Source: Streptomyces abyssomicinicus (GTDB lineage Bacteria; Actinomycetota; Actinomycetes; Streptomycetales; Streptomycetaceae). From it: DNA of 64,000 bases. The DNA is taken from assembly GCF_008974245.1 (NCBI RefSeq), contig NZ_BBZI01000005.1:406180-470179 (forward strand), read 5' to 3'. The translations under genes were made by a program, and so were the position numbers. Of the stretch, positions 54,797-63,078 are shown piece after piece. Below the pieces are notes generated by a model. It was not told the DNA's origin. It saw only the letters and a list, made by a program, of their open reading frames with translations, and ran no database searches. Position 1 is the first letter of the stretch. Each line of letters begins with the position of its first letter.

Positions 54797-55515
54797 CAGG
54801 CGCATCGACACCGGTCCCGCACGGGCGGCGGTGCCCCTCCCGGTGCCGTCCCGCACGGTGCCGGTGGGCCCGCGGGGCGTCGCCCGCCCGCATGGTGCGC
54901 GGGTCCGGTCCCGTGCGGGCGGCAGCTCCCCACGGACGCCGCCCCGCACGGGCCGGTGCCCTTGCGTGCGCCCCGCCCGTGCACCGACGGACCACACGGG
55001 CCCGGCCCGGCACGGGCACCCGCCGCACGCGGGCCCGGCCGTGGACAAGTGCTCCACCCGTACGGTCCGACGGCCTGCGCGCGTACCCGGTCCCGGACGG
55101 GCACCGGTGTCCCGGTCGGATGCCGGTGTCCCGGTCGGGCGCAGTATCTCGCACGGGCACAGGCCCCACGTGTACACCGGCCCCGCACCGGCCCCGCACC
55201 GGCCCCGGCCTCGCCCAGGCCCCACACCGGCCCCGTACGGGCGCCGGCCCCGACCGGCCTCGCACCGGCCTCGCACCGGCCCCGGGCCCGGCCTCATACG
55301 GGCTCCGGCCTCATACGGGCCCGGGTCCTGCACGGGCCCGGGTCCTGCACGGGCCCCGGTCCCGCACGGTCCCCGGTCCCGCACGGGCCCCGGTCCCGGG
55401 CGGGTGCAGGGGGTCGCAGGGCGCGGCCCAAGTGGGGGCCGGGGGACCGTGGCCGTACCCGCCCCGCCGTCCACGCGTCCCCGCCGTCCGGCCAGGGGAC
55501 GCAACCCCGAACCCC
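54797..55515. repeat. About 720 bases of degenerate GC-rich tandem repeats
   Basis: The whole gap between the pectate lyase terminator and the pectinesterase start is made of variants of a short core such as CCCGCACGGGCC or CCCCGCACCGGCC. Local arrays include CCCCGCACCGG units at 55186-55218 and two 18-base TCCTGCACGGGCCCGGG units near 55326-55360. No frame has a start and ribosome site that would make it a gene; Arg/Pro/Gly repeats in several frames are by-products. The 788-base stretch 54741-55528 otherwise holds only the terminator and the ribosome-binding site for the next gene. Confidence 0.8.
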
Positions 55516-55528
55516 CAGGAGGCACGCC

Positions 55529-56656
55529 TTGACCGCATCGGCCGACCCCACGCCCCGTGTCACCCGCCGCACCGCGCTGCTCGCCGGCGTCGGGACCGGC
55601 GCCGCCGCGGCCCTCGGCCTCGGCGCCCCGAGCGCCCGCGCCGCCGCCGGGCCCACGCCCGGCCGGCCCCGCACCCTGCGCGTCACGCCGGACGGCACCG
55701 GTGACCTCCCCACCGTCCAGGCCGCCGTCGACGCCACCCCGGACCACCCGGACCGGCCCTGGACGGTCGTCCTCGCCCCCGGCACGTACCGGGAGACCGT
55801 CGGCGTCCCCGAGACCAAGACCGGTCTCACCCTGCTCGGCTCCACGGGCGACCCGCGCGACACCGTGATCGTGTACGACAACGCCTCCGGCACACCGCGA
55901 CCCGACGGTTCCGGCACGTACGGCACCTCCGGCAGCGCCACCGTCACCGCCGCGCCCGACGGGTTCACCGCCCGCCGCCTCACCTTCGCCAACGACTTCC
56001 TGCGCGCCGACCACCCGGAGATCTCCGCGCAGCAGGCGGTCGCGCTGCGGGTGCTCGGCGACCGGAGCCTGTTCGACCGCTGCCGCTTCCTCGGCCACCA
56101 GGACACCCTGCTCACCGACACCCGGCACCGCACGCTCACCGCCCGGCAGTACTTCCACCACTGCTACACCGAGGGCGACGTCGACTTCGTCTTCGGGCGG
56201 GCCACCGCCGTCCACGCGGGCGGCGAGTTCCGCACGCTCGACCGGCCCGTGGACTTCACCCCCTACGGCTTCGTCTTCGCGCCCAGTACGGCCGCCGGGA
56301 CACCGCACGGCTTCCTCGCCGTGCGCTGCCGCTTCACCAGCGCGGCACCCGACGGCGCCTACAAGCTCGCCCGGCCCTGGGTGCCGAGCAGCGACCCCAC
56401 CGCGTGGCCGCGCCTCGTCGTCCGGGACAGCTTCCTGGACGCCGGGACCGACGCCACCGCGCCGTACGCGAACATGCGCGAGCAGTACCCGTGGCAGAGC
56501 TTCCTGTTCCGCGAGTACGCCAACCGAGGACCCGGCGCCCGGGTCACCGTGCCGGAGAACCGGCCCCGGCTCACCGCCGCCGAGGCCGCCGCGCACACGC
56601 CCGGGGCGTACCTGGGCGACTGGGACGCGCGGGCCGCCCTGCGGCGCGCCGCGTGA
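55529..56656 (+). CDS. Secreted pectinesterase (CE8)
   Basis: A 375-aa enzyme with a Tat signal (RRTALLAGVGTGAAAALGLG). CE8 motifs in order: VTPDGTGDLPTVQAAVDATP, GTYRETV, ALRVLGDRSLFDRCRFLGHQDTLL (the QDT acid), YTEGDVDFVFGRATAVH (nucleophile Asp) and YKLARPW (Arg). It removes methyl esters from pectin so that pectate lyase can act. The start is taken as TTG because AGGAGG sits 8 bases before it and no ATG or GTG gives the signal peptide; in the same frame upstream there is only repeat sequence. It is cytoplasmically folded, then exported. Confidence 0.85.
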   Translation: MTASADPTPRVTRRTALLAGVGTGAAAALGLGAPSARAAAGPTPGRPRTLRVTPDGTGDLPTVQAAVDATPDHPDRPWTVVLAPGTYRETVGVPETKTGLTLLGSTGDPRDTVIVYDNASGTPRPDGSGTYGTSGSATVTAAPDGFTARRLTFANDFLRADHPEISAQQAVALRVLGDRSLFDRCRFLGHQDTLLTDTRHRTLTARQYFHHCYTEGDVDFVFGRATAVHAGGEFRTLDRPVDFTPYGFVFAPSTAAGTPHGFLAVRCRFTSAAPDGAYKLARPWVPSSDPTAWPRLVVRDSFLDAGTDATAPYANMREQYPWQSFLFREYANRGPGARVTVPENRPRLTAAEAAAHTPGAYLGDWDARAALRRAA

Positions 56657-56714
56657 CCGCCGCCGCACCCCGACGGCACGGGGCGGACGGGCGGCACGGG
56701 CGGCCGGGCGGGCG

Positions 56715-57485
56715 TCAGAGCCTGCGGGTGGCCATCGTGAGCCGGTCCCGGGCGTCGAACAGCGCGTCCAGGATGGACTGTTCGTGGGCGGACGTGAGCC
56801 GGGCCACCGGCACCGAGCAGCTGATCGCGTCACGCGCCGGGGTGCGGTAGGGGATCGCCGTGCCGAAGCACCGCAGCCCCAGCGTGTTCTCCTCCCGGTC
56901 GACCGCGTACCCCTGCTCGCGGACCTGGTGCAGCTCCTCGATCAACCGCTCCCGGTCGGTGATGGTGTGCTCGGTCAGCGCGGGCAGCGTCTCCGGCAGC
57001 AGCTCGCGCACCTGGTCGTCGGAGAGGGCGGCCAGCAGCGCCTTGCCGAGCGAGGTGGCGTGCGCCGGGAGGCGGCGGCCGATGCGGGTGAAGGGCCGCA
57101 GGTAGTGCTGCGACTGACGGGTGGACAGATAGACCACGTTGGTGCCGTCGAGACGGGCGAGATGGATGGTCTCCGTGGTGTCGTCGGAGAGCCGGTCCAG
57201 GGTCGGCCGCGCCGCCGCCACCACCTCGTCCCCGTCGATGTACGAGGTACCGACCAGCAGCGCGCGCACGCCGATGCCGTACCGCGTGCCGGTCGCGTCC
57301 GTCTCCACCCAGCCCAGCTCCACCAGGGTGCGCAGCAGCATGTACAGGCTGGACTTCGGATACCCGACGGCCTCCTGCACGGCGGCCAGGCTGTGCATCC
57401 CGGGGAGCCCGGCGAAGTACTCCAGCAACTCCACGGTCCGCACGGCGGACTTGACCTGTGCGCCACCCGTCTCGGCAGTCGGCAT
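56715..57485 (-). CDS. IclR family transcriptional regulator
   Basis: A 256-aa regulator. The N-terminal HTH reads VKSAVRTVELLEYFAGLPGMHSLAAVQEAVGYPKSSLYMLLRTLVELGW. The IclR effector domain contains LARLDGTNVVYLSTRQSQHYLRPFTRIGRRLPAHATSLGKALLA and RCFGTAIP. Members in this branch often sense uronate or keto-deoxy-acid intermediates, for example KdgR. It is divergent from the semialdehyde dehydrogenase gene across a region with two inverted repeats and follows the pectinesterase gene in convergent orientation. It is the likely local regulator of pectin and uronate use. Confidence 0.88.
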   Translation of the reverse strand: MPTAETGGAQVKSAVRTVELLEYFAGLPGMHSLAAVQEAVGYPKSSLYMLLRTLVELGWVETDATGTRYGIGVRALLVGTSYIDGDEVVAAARPTLDRLSDDTTETIHLARLDGTNVVYLSTRQSQHYLRPFTRIGRRLPAHATSLGKALLAALSDDQVRELLPETLPALTEHTITDRERLIEELHQVREQGYAVDREENTLGLRCFGTAIPYRTPARDAISCSVPVARLTSAHEQSILDALFDARDRLTMATRRL

Positions 57486-57490
57486 TCCCC

Positions 57491-57520
57491 TTGACCCCTT
57501 CGAACGCCCGCAAATAGAGT
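57491..57520 (+). promoter_or_regulatory. Promoter of the semialdehyde dehydrogenase gene
   Basis: TTGACC (57491-57496) and TAGAGT (57515-57520) are 18 bp apart, 109 bases upstream of the GTG start. Confidence 0.6.
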
Positions 57521-57562
57521 TCCTGACATTCATACACAGGAATGACGTTCAGAATAGCGAAC
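57520..57562. promoter_or_regulatory. Two inverted repeats, probable IclR operator
   Basis: TTCCTG-N11-CAGGAA (57520-57542) and GTTC-N8-GAAC (57547-57562) follow directly after the plus-strand -10. They lie in the divergent gap between iclR and the dehydrogenase gene, so one bound regulator could control both. Confidence 0.5.
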
Positions 57563-57628
57563 GCACACCGGTCGTCCCCGGCCGTCGCGGCGGACCGGCG
57601 CACCGGCAGGATCCGGAGGAACCCCACC

Positions 57629-59224
57629 GTGACCGCAGCACCAGTCTGGAGCGTCGATCCCCGAACCGGGAAGCGCCGGGAGCAGGTCGCCCAGGAGGCC
57701 ACGTCCGAGGACGTGGACCGCGCCGTACGCGCAGCGCACGACGCCCGCGCGGCGCTGGCCGAACGCCCCGCGCGGGCCGCCCTGCTGCGCACCGCCGCCC
57801 GTCTCCTGGACGAGGCCCAGGGCGAGGTGGTCGGCACGGCCGACGCGGAGACCGCCCTCGGCGTCCCCCGCCTGACCGGCGAACTCGCGCGCACCACAGC
57901 CCAGTTGAGGGCCTTCGCCGACATTGTCGAGGAGGGCGGCTTCCTCGACGTGCGCATCGACCACGCCGACGACACCCGCACCCCGCCGTGGCCCGACCTG
58001 CGGCGCTGGAAGGTGCCGCTCGGCGTCGTCGCCGTGTACAGCGCCAGCAACTTCCCGCTCGCCTTCTCGGTGCCCGGCGGCGACACCGCCAGCGCCCTCG
58101 CCGCGGGCTGCCCCGTCGTCGTCAAGGCCCACCCGGACCACCCGGCCACCTCCGAGCTCTGCGCGTCGCTGCTGCGCCGGGCCGCGGCCGAGGAGGGCCT
58201 GCCCGAGGACGTCGTCGTCCTCGTCCACGGATTCGAGGCGGGCGTCACGCTCGTCGGCCACCCGCTGGTCGCCGCCGCCGGGTTCACCGGTTCGGTGCGC
58301 GGCGGCAGGGCGCTGTACGACGCGGCCGCCGCGCGGGAGGTGCCCATCCCGTTCCACGGCGAACTCGGCAGCCTCAACCCGGTCCTGGTCACCGAGGCCG
58401 CCGCGGCCGAGCGCGGGGAGGAGATCGGGGCCGGGCTCGCCGCGTCGGCGACCCTGGGGACGGGCCAGTTCTGCACCAAGCCGGGCTTCGCGCTGGTCCC
58501 CGAAGGGGCGGCGGGGGACGGCCTGGTCAAGGCGCTCACCGAGGCGGTGGCCGGCGCCCGGGGCGGCGTGATGCTCGACCACCGCATGCGCGACGCGTTC
58601 CTCGCCGGCGCCGCCGAGCGCGCCGCCCTGCCCGGTGTGCAGGCGCCGGTGCTCCCCGGGGCGGACGGCGACCACGGCGTCACGGCGGGCTTCCTGACCG
58701 TTCCCGCGGGCCCGCTGGCCGCCGGGGACGGGCACGACGCGCTCCTGGAGGAGTGCTTCGGGCCGGTCACCGTCGTCGCGCGCTACGGCAGCGACGAGGA
58801 GGCGGCCGCCGTTCTCGGCCGTCTGCCCGGCAACCTCACCGCGACCGTCCACCTCGGCGCCGACGAGGCCGCGGGCGCGGACGGCCGGGGCGCGGCCCTG
58901 CTCGCGCTGCTCACCCCGCTGGCCGGACGCGTCCTGGTCGACGGCTGGCCCACCGGGGTCGCCGTCGCCCCCGCCCAGCACCACGGCGGCCCGTACCCGG
59001 CCACCACCTCCACCTCCACCTCGGTCGGCGGCACCGCGATCGAGCGCTGGCTGCGGCCCGTCGCCTACCAGTCGGCGCCGCAGGCCCTGCTCCCGCAAGA
59101 ACTCCACGACGACAACCCCCTCGGGCTCCCGCGCCGGGTGGACGGCCGCCCGGAGACGGGCCGTGCGCTGCCCGCGCCCCGCGCCGGCGCGGACCCCGAC
59201 ACCGACGGCGCGGCAGGCGCCTGA
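57629..59224 (+). CDS. 2,5-dioxovalerate (2-oxoglutarate semialdehyde) dehydrogenase
   Basis: A 531-aa aldehyde dehydrogenase of the type III KGSADH branch: VWSVDPRTGKRREQVAQEATSEDVDRAV, LGVVAVYSASNFPLAFSVPGGDTASALAAGCPVVVKAHPDHP, FTGSVRGGRALYDAAAARE, IPFHGELGSLNPVLVTEAA (catalytic Glu area), LGTGQFCTKPGFALVP (catalytic Cys), and EECFGPVTVVARY. It oxidises 2-oxoglutarate semialdehyde to 2-oxoglutarate with NAD(P)+. Both upstream routes in this window, KdgD for galacturonate and the enzyme at 43246 for arabinose, end in its substrate. GGAGGA precedes the GTG. It is divergent from IclR. Confidence 0.88.
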   Translation: MTAAPVWSVDPRTGKRREQVAQEATSEDVDRAVRAAHDARAALAERPARAALLRTAARLLDEAQGEVVGTADAETALGVPRLTGELARTTAQLRAFADIVEEGGFLDVRIDHADDTRTPPWPDLRRWKVPLGVVAVYSASNFPLAFSVPGGDTASALAAGCPVVVKAHPDHPATSELCASLLRRAAAEEGLPEDVVVLVHGFEAGVTLVGHPLVAAAGFTGSVRGGRALYDAAAAREVPIPFHGELGSLNPVLVTEAAAAERGEEIGAGLAASATLGTGQFCTKPGFALVPEGAAGDGLVKALTEAVAGARGGVMLDHRMRDAFLAGAAERAALPGVQAPVLPGADGDHGVTAGFLTVPAGPLAAGDGHDALLEECFGPVTVVARYGSDEEAAAVLGRLPGNLTATVHLGADEAAGADGRGAALLALLTPLAGRVLVDGWPTGVAVAPAQHHGGPYPATTSTSTSVGGTAIERWLRPVAYQSAPQALLPQELHDDNPLGLPRRVDGRPETGRALPAPRAGADPDTDGAAGA

Positions 59225-59253
59225 CCCGGCCCCGCACCCTGCGCTCGCGCCCT

Positions 59254-59290
59254 CCGCGGCCCGGCCCCCGACCTGGGGGCCGGGCCGCGG
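59254..59290. terminator. Bidirectional terminator
   Basis: A perfect 16-bp inverted repeat (59254-59269 and 59275-59290) with a 5-base loop, in the convergent gap between the dehydrogenase and symporter genes. Confidence 0.85.
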
Positions 59291-59339
59291 TGTTCCCGGG
59301 GCGCGAGCGACGTGGGCGTGCCGCGAGGCCGCGACGCGC

Positions 59340-59383
59340 CACGGCGCCGCCCGCCCCCGGTGTGGGGGACGGACGGCGCCGTG
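59340..59383. terminator. Second terminator on the symporter side
   Basis: CACGGCGCCG (59340-59349) and CGGCGCCGTG (59374-59383) form a perfect 10-bp stem just beyond the symporter stop codon. Confidence 0.55.
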
Positions 59384-59399
59384 CGGCCGTGCCTGTCTG

Positions 59400-60962
59400 T
59401 CAGCGGGTGACGACCGTCTCCGCGACGGCGTCGCCGTCCGAGCCGGGCAGGTCGCCCTCGAACCTCGCCTCCAGCGCCGCGCGTTCGGCGTCCGACGGGT
59501 CGCTGTCGAGGGAGTCGATCAGGGTGTCGCGCGCCGTGCTGCGCTCGGGCCGCAGGAACCCGACGACCACGTACAGGGTCAGTGAGGTGAGCACCGGCAG
59601 CCCCACGTTCATGGTCTGCGTGGCGTCCTCCACGCCCCAGTACAGGTACGCCCACACCGACAGGCCGCCCGCCCAGGAGGTGATCGCGGCGAGCGGGCCG
59701 TGGCGCCGGAACCAGGGGAGCAGCCCGAGCATCAGCGGGATGGAGATCGGCCCCATGGTCGCGGCGACGATGCTGACCACCACCGTCATGATGAAGCCGT
59801 CCGGATCGGCGAAGAGCGCGAAGGTCATGCTGACCGTGACGAACGCGACCGTGGTGATCCGGGCGAACGTCAGCTGCCCGGCCTGGGTGAGGCGCCGGAC
59901 CCGCGGGAACAGCACCGGGGCGAGGTCACGGGTGATGACGGCCGTGATGACGTTGGAGTCGGAGGCCACCATGGCCATCGTGTGCGAGAAGAACCCGGCG
60001 AGCAGCAGCCCGATGATGCCCGCGGGCAGCAGCTCCTGGGCCAGCATGATGTACGACTGCTCGCCGTTCTCGATGCCGGGCACGACGAGCGGGGCGGCGA
60101 TCATCGGGATGAAGAGGATGAACGGCCACACGATCCACAGGAAGCTGGAGAGCAGGGCCGACCGCTTGGCCCGGGAGCCCGACGGGGCGGCCATGTAGCG
60201 CTGCGCCAGGTTCCACATGCCGCCGTTGTACTCGAAGGTCTTGACCAGGAGGAACGCCATGATCAGACCGGAGGTGACCGGCCCGGTGACCGGGTCGCCG
60301 TGACTCTCCGGCAGGTCGCCCCACATGGTCCACAGGGTGGCCACGCCGTCCAGGTGGGCGAAGAGCGCGAAGAGCATCGCGAAGCCGGCCACGGCCTGGA
60401 TGACGAACTGCCCGAAGTCGGTGAGGACGTCGGCCCACAGTCCGCCGAAGGCCATGTAGAACATGGTGCAGACGCCCGTCAGCGTGATGCCCCAGACGAG
60501 AGGGATGTCCGCGAACCCCTGGAGCAGCAGGGCGATGGCGACCCACTTCGCGGCGATGTCGACGACCTTCAGCGCGGCGCCGCTGTAGGCGAGCACCTGC
60601 TGGGTGGGCAGGTTGTAGCGGACGGCGAGGTAGGCGAGCGGCGAGTTGACGCCGTGCTTGGCCCGCAGCCGGTTCCAGCGCGCGGCGAAGACGAAGGCGC
60701 CGATGCCGATGCCCACGCCGATGGTGAGCGGCCACCAGAAGTAGACGGTGACCCCGTGGTCGTACGCCACCGCGGCGAAGGTGACGAACATGATCGCGCT
60801 GTACCCGGACATGTGGTGCGAGATGCCGGAGAGCCACCACGGTATGCGGCCACGGGCCGTGAAGAAGTCGGCGATGGTGTGGATGCGCTTCCTCGACCAC
60901 AGGCCGATGCCGACCATTACGAAGAAGTACGCGCCCAGCACCACCCAGTCCAGTGCGGCCAT
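59400..60962 (-). CDS. Sodium:solute symporter (SSS family)
   Basis: A 520-aa membrane protein with about 13 hydrophobic segments. It begins LDWVVLGAYFFVMVGIGLWSRKRIHTIADFFTARGRIPWWLSGISHHMSGYSAIMF, the usual SSS start with the Na-site region. LAYLAVRYNLPTQQVLAYSG and GLWADVLTDFGQFVIQ are also typical. The N-terminal pattern and ARGRIPWWLSG resemble SSS transporters found with sugar and uronate genes. The best-fitting cargo by position is galacturonate or another pectin sugar. It is convergent with the dehydrogenase gene. A clear promoter and a palindrome lie upstream. The C-terminal tail is acidic. Confidence 0.87.
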   Translation of the reverse strand: MAALDWVVLGAYFFVMVGIGLWSRKRIHTIADFFTARGRIPWWLSGISHHMSGYSAIMFVTFAAVAYDHGVTVYFWWPLTIGVGIGIGAFVFAARWNRLRAKHGVNSPLAYLAVRYNLPTQQVLAYSGAALKVVDIAAKWVAIALLLQGFADIPLVWGITLTGVCTMFYMAFGGLWADVLTDFGQFVIQAVAGFAMLFALFAHLDGVATLWTMWGDLPESHGDPVTGPVTSGLIMAFLLVKTFEYNGGMWNLAQRYMAAPSGSRAKRSALLSSFLWIVWPFILFIPMIAAPLVVPGIENGEQSYIMLAQELLPAGIIGLLLAGFFSHTMAMVASDSNVITAVITRDLAPVLFPRVRRLTQAGQLTFARITTVAFVTVSMTFALFADPDGFIMTVVVSIVAATMGPISIPLMLGLLPWFRRHGPLAAITSWAGGLSVWAYLYWGVEDATQTMNVGLPVLTSLTLYVVVGFLRPERSTARDTLIDSLDSDPSDAERAALEARFEGDLPGSDGDAVAETVVTR

Positions 60963-60976
60963 CTCGGCTCCTCGCG

Positions 60977-60990
60977 TTCATGGACATGAA
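60977..60990. promoter_or_regulatory. Palindrome in the symporter leader
   Basis: TTCATGGACATGAA is a perfect 14-bp palindrome 15 bases before the symporter ATG and downstream of its promoter. It could be an operator or a hairpin covering the ribosome-binding site GAGGAG (60967-60972). Confidence 0.5.
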
Positions 60991-61020
60991 TAGCTGACAG
61001 ATCCCTGAATGGGTGCCGTC

Positions 61021-61049
61021 ACAGTAGAAGTGCCGTGATGGGGCGTCAA
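61021..61049 (-). promoter_or_regulatory. Symporter promoter
   Basis: On the minus strand TTGACG (61049-61044) and TACTGT (61026-61021) are 17 bp apart. The remaining gap to 61268 holds three tandem copies of an ACTCGGGCCGC unit (about 61151-61182) and no gene. Confidence 0.7.
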
Positions 61050-61268
61050 TACGCTGCGCAGGGCGGGATTTGACGGTGATCGTCGTTCGCGTACCCGATG
61101 GGTGTTCAGCGGACTGAACGAACCGCAGGTCGTCGCGGTGCCCGTCCGCACTCGGGCCGCACTCGGGCCGCACTCGGGCCGCATGCGGGCCACCGCGGAG
61201 CCGCACGCGCGGTGAGGCTCCCCCCGCCTCACCGGGCGGGGGGAGCCTCACCGTCTCGCGTCAGGGTC

Positions 61269-62405
61269 TCAGAAGTACGACTGCAGCGTCCCCCGGCGGC
61301 GGATGTCCAGCGTCGCGCAGTGGAAGGAGCCGCCGAACGGCGCGTAGTGGAGCAGGTCGCAGGGGACCGGCTCGAAGCCCCACTTCTCCAGCGCGCGGAG
61401 CATGCCGGTGTGGTGGCGTTCGGCGACCACCCGCTTCTCGTCCAGCATCAGGACGTTGAGGCTGAGCCACCTGCCGCACAGCGAGGTGAGCTTGAGCAGC
61501 GGGTCGCGGATCGGGTCGGGCTCGGGGGCGACCAGGATGTCCCAGGACCGCAGCACGTCCGGCAGCCGGTCGACGTCGATGTACTCGGGGTTGACCAGCG
61601 CCTTCCCCGGGGCCAGCACCATGAAGGTGGTGTCGATGTGCATGGGGGCCCGGCAGCGGCTCTCGATCTCGTGGATCCGGTACCGGGGGCCGAGGTGGCG
61701 GCGGAGCCACTCGATGCCGCTGAGGTTGGTGACGTTGCTGCGGGTCACGAACAGGTCCCGCCCCGCGCGGACGAAGTCGGCGGCGTCGAAGACCGGCTCG
61801 AACTCGGTGAGGATGTACCGCATCGGCTCGCCGGGCCGCGGGATGCGGAACTCGCCGTCGTAGAGCTCGTCGGTGAGCTGCGGGCGCGGAGCCGCGGTCC
61901 AGCGGGCGCCGCGCCGGAAGTAGTCCTTGAGGACCGGGCGGTAGGTGTGCGTCTCGAAGTAGCGGCAGGGCCAGGCCATCGGCGTCTCGATGATCTCGTC
62001 GCCGATCACCAGCATGCTGTCGCGCGGGCAGGTGTTGCAGAAGCCGCGTGACGCCCAGTCGGGGGTGGCGAAGCGCTTGCGGTGCTCGGCGGCCTCCGGG
62101 CGCCGGACCGTGATGCCCAGGGACTCCAGCAGGGTGACGAACCCGTCGAGTTCCTCCTGCGCCCGTTCGATCAGTGCCCGCGGATAGCGGACGCCCGCCA
62201 CCAGGCCCTGCAGGCGGGCCGCCCAGGGCGGAATGTTGCAGGCCACCACCGGGTGACGGGTGGGGATGGTCGCCCCGTCGAGGCGGCCGACGACGATCTC
62301 CTCGAGCGGATCCCACTCGTTGTGCGAGTTGACCGGTGACAGGAGCGGGACGGGTTCGTCGGCGGCCGCCGTCGGTGTCTCGGGCTTCTGCTGCAGTGAC
62401 GTCAT
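61269..62405 (-). CDS. Amidinotransferase (glycine amidinotransferase-like)
   Basis: A 378-aa member of the GATM/StrB-type fold: SPVNSHNEWDPLEEIVVGRLDGA at the start, then the catalytic Asp in FEPVFDAADFVRAG, His in CRAPMHIDTTFMVLAPGK and Cys in FGGSFHCATLDIRR, so the triad is complete. Such enzymes move an amidino group from Arg to an amine (glycine, inosamine phosphate and others). The ATG at 62405 was chosen over an upstream TTG. No aminocyclitol, creatine or other natural-product genes are beside it, so it is an orphan whose acceptor is unknown. The upstream gap is A/T-rich (GGTCAATATATCTGAAATG). Confidence 0.85.
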   Translation of the reverse strand: MTSLQQKPETPTAAADEPVPLLSPVNSHNEWDPLEEIVVGRLDGATIPTRHPVVACNIPPWAARLQGLVAGVRYPRALIERAQEELDGFVTLLESLGITVRRPEAAEHRKRFATPDWASRGFCNTCPRDSMLVIGDEIIETPMAWPCRYFETHTYRPVLKDYFRRGARWTAAPRPQLTDELYDGEFRIPRPGEPMRYILTEFEPVFDAADFVRAGRDLFVTRSNVTNLSGIEWLRRHLGPRYRIHEIESRCRAPMHIDTTFMVLAPGKALVNPEYIDVDRLPDVLRSWDILVAPEPDPIRDPLLKLTSLCGRWLSLNVLMLDEKRVVAERHHTGMLRALEKWGFEPVPCDLLHYAPFGGSFHCATLDIRRRGTLQSYF

Positions 62406-62559
62406 GCTCAACCGCTTTCGCCGGGCGAAGTCGATGGTCAATATATCTGAAATGCGACATCCGGGGCGTCCGGAGGTCCGGGTCCTAGGCCCGTCGGCCG
62501 AGCCGGTCAGGGACCCGGGGCGGGGGCGGCCGGTGCGGCCCGGCGGCTAGCGTGCGGGC

Positions 62560-63078
62560 ATGCAGACCGGTCGGCCGCCCCGCGGCATGGAACAGCGCAC
62601 CCGTGACGTCCTCGCCCGCCTCACCCACGAGACGGACGTCTGGGTGGCGTCCGCGGACGCCGGGGGGACGCCGTACCTGGTGCCGCTCTGGTTCGTCCGG
62701 CACGACGACGCCCTCTGGCTCGCCACCCGTCCGGCCACGCGGACCGCCCGCAACCTCCGGGCCGTCCGCCGTGTCCGTCTGGCGCTGGGCGACACGCTCG
62801 ACGTGGTCCTGGTGGACGGGGACGCCGACGTCCTCACCCGCGCGGAGGTCCCCGGGGAGGCGGCGGAGGCGTTCGTGGCGAAGACGGGCTGGGACCCGCG
62901 TGAGGAGGCCCGGGAACACGTGTGGATCCGGGTGCGGCCGCGGTCGGTCGAGGCTCGCAACGGGGAGCACGAGATGCGGGGACGCCAGGTGATGCGGGAC
63001 GGGGTGTGGGCCGTGGCCGCGGCCCGGGCAGGGACGGACGGGACCGTTGAACGGGAGGCCGGACCGGCCGTACGGTGA
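62560..63078 (+). CDS. Pyridoxamine 5'-phosphate oxidase-fold protein
   Basis: A 172-aa split-barrel protein of the PPOX/F420-binding class: RTRDVLARLTHETDVWVASADAGGTPYLVPLWFVRHDDALWLATRPATRTARNLRAVRRVRLALG, ending RPRSVEARNGEHEMRGRQVM. It probably binds FMN or F420, cofactors this fold uses in actinobacteria for redox of small molecules; the substrate is unknown. TAGCGT lies 7 bases before the ATG with no ribosome site, suggesting a leaderless transcript. Its stop overlaps a GTG that opens the hydrolase pseudogene (GTGA). Confidence 0.8.
   Translation: MQTGRPPRGMEQRTRDVLARLTHETDVWVASADAGGTPYLVPLWFVRHDDALWLATRPATRTARNLRAVRRVRLALGDTLDVVLVDGDADVLTRAEVPGEAAEAFVAKTGWDPREEAREHVWIRVRPRSVEARNGEHEMRGRQVMRDGVWAVAAARAGTDGTVEREAGPAVR

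Noticed and set aside
53379..56833. Two minus-strand frames with PVRGRCGAG-like repeats
   Set aside because: The repeats come from the low-complexity DNA at 54797-55515 and the rest is antisense to the pectate lyase and pectinesterase genes.
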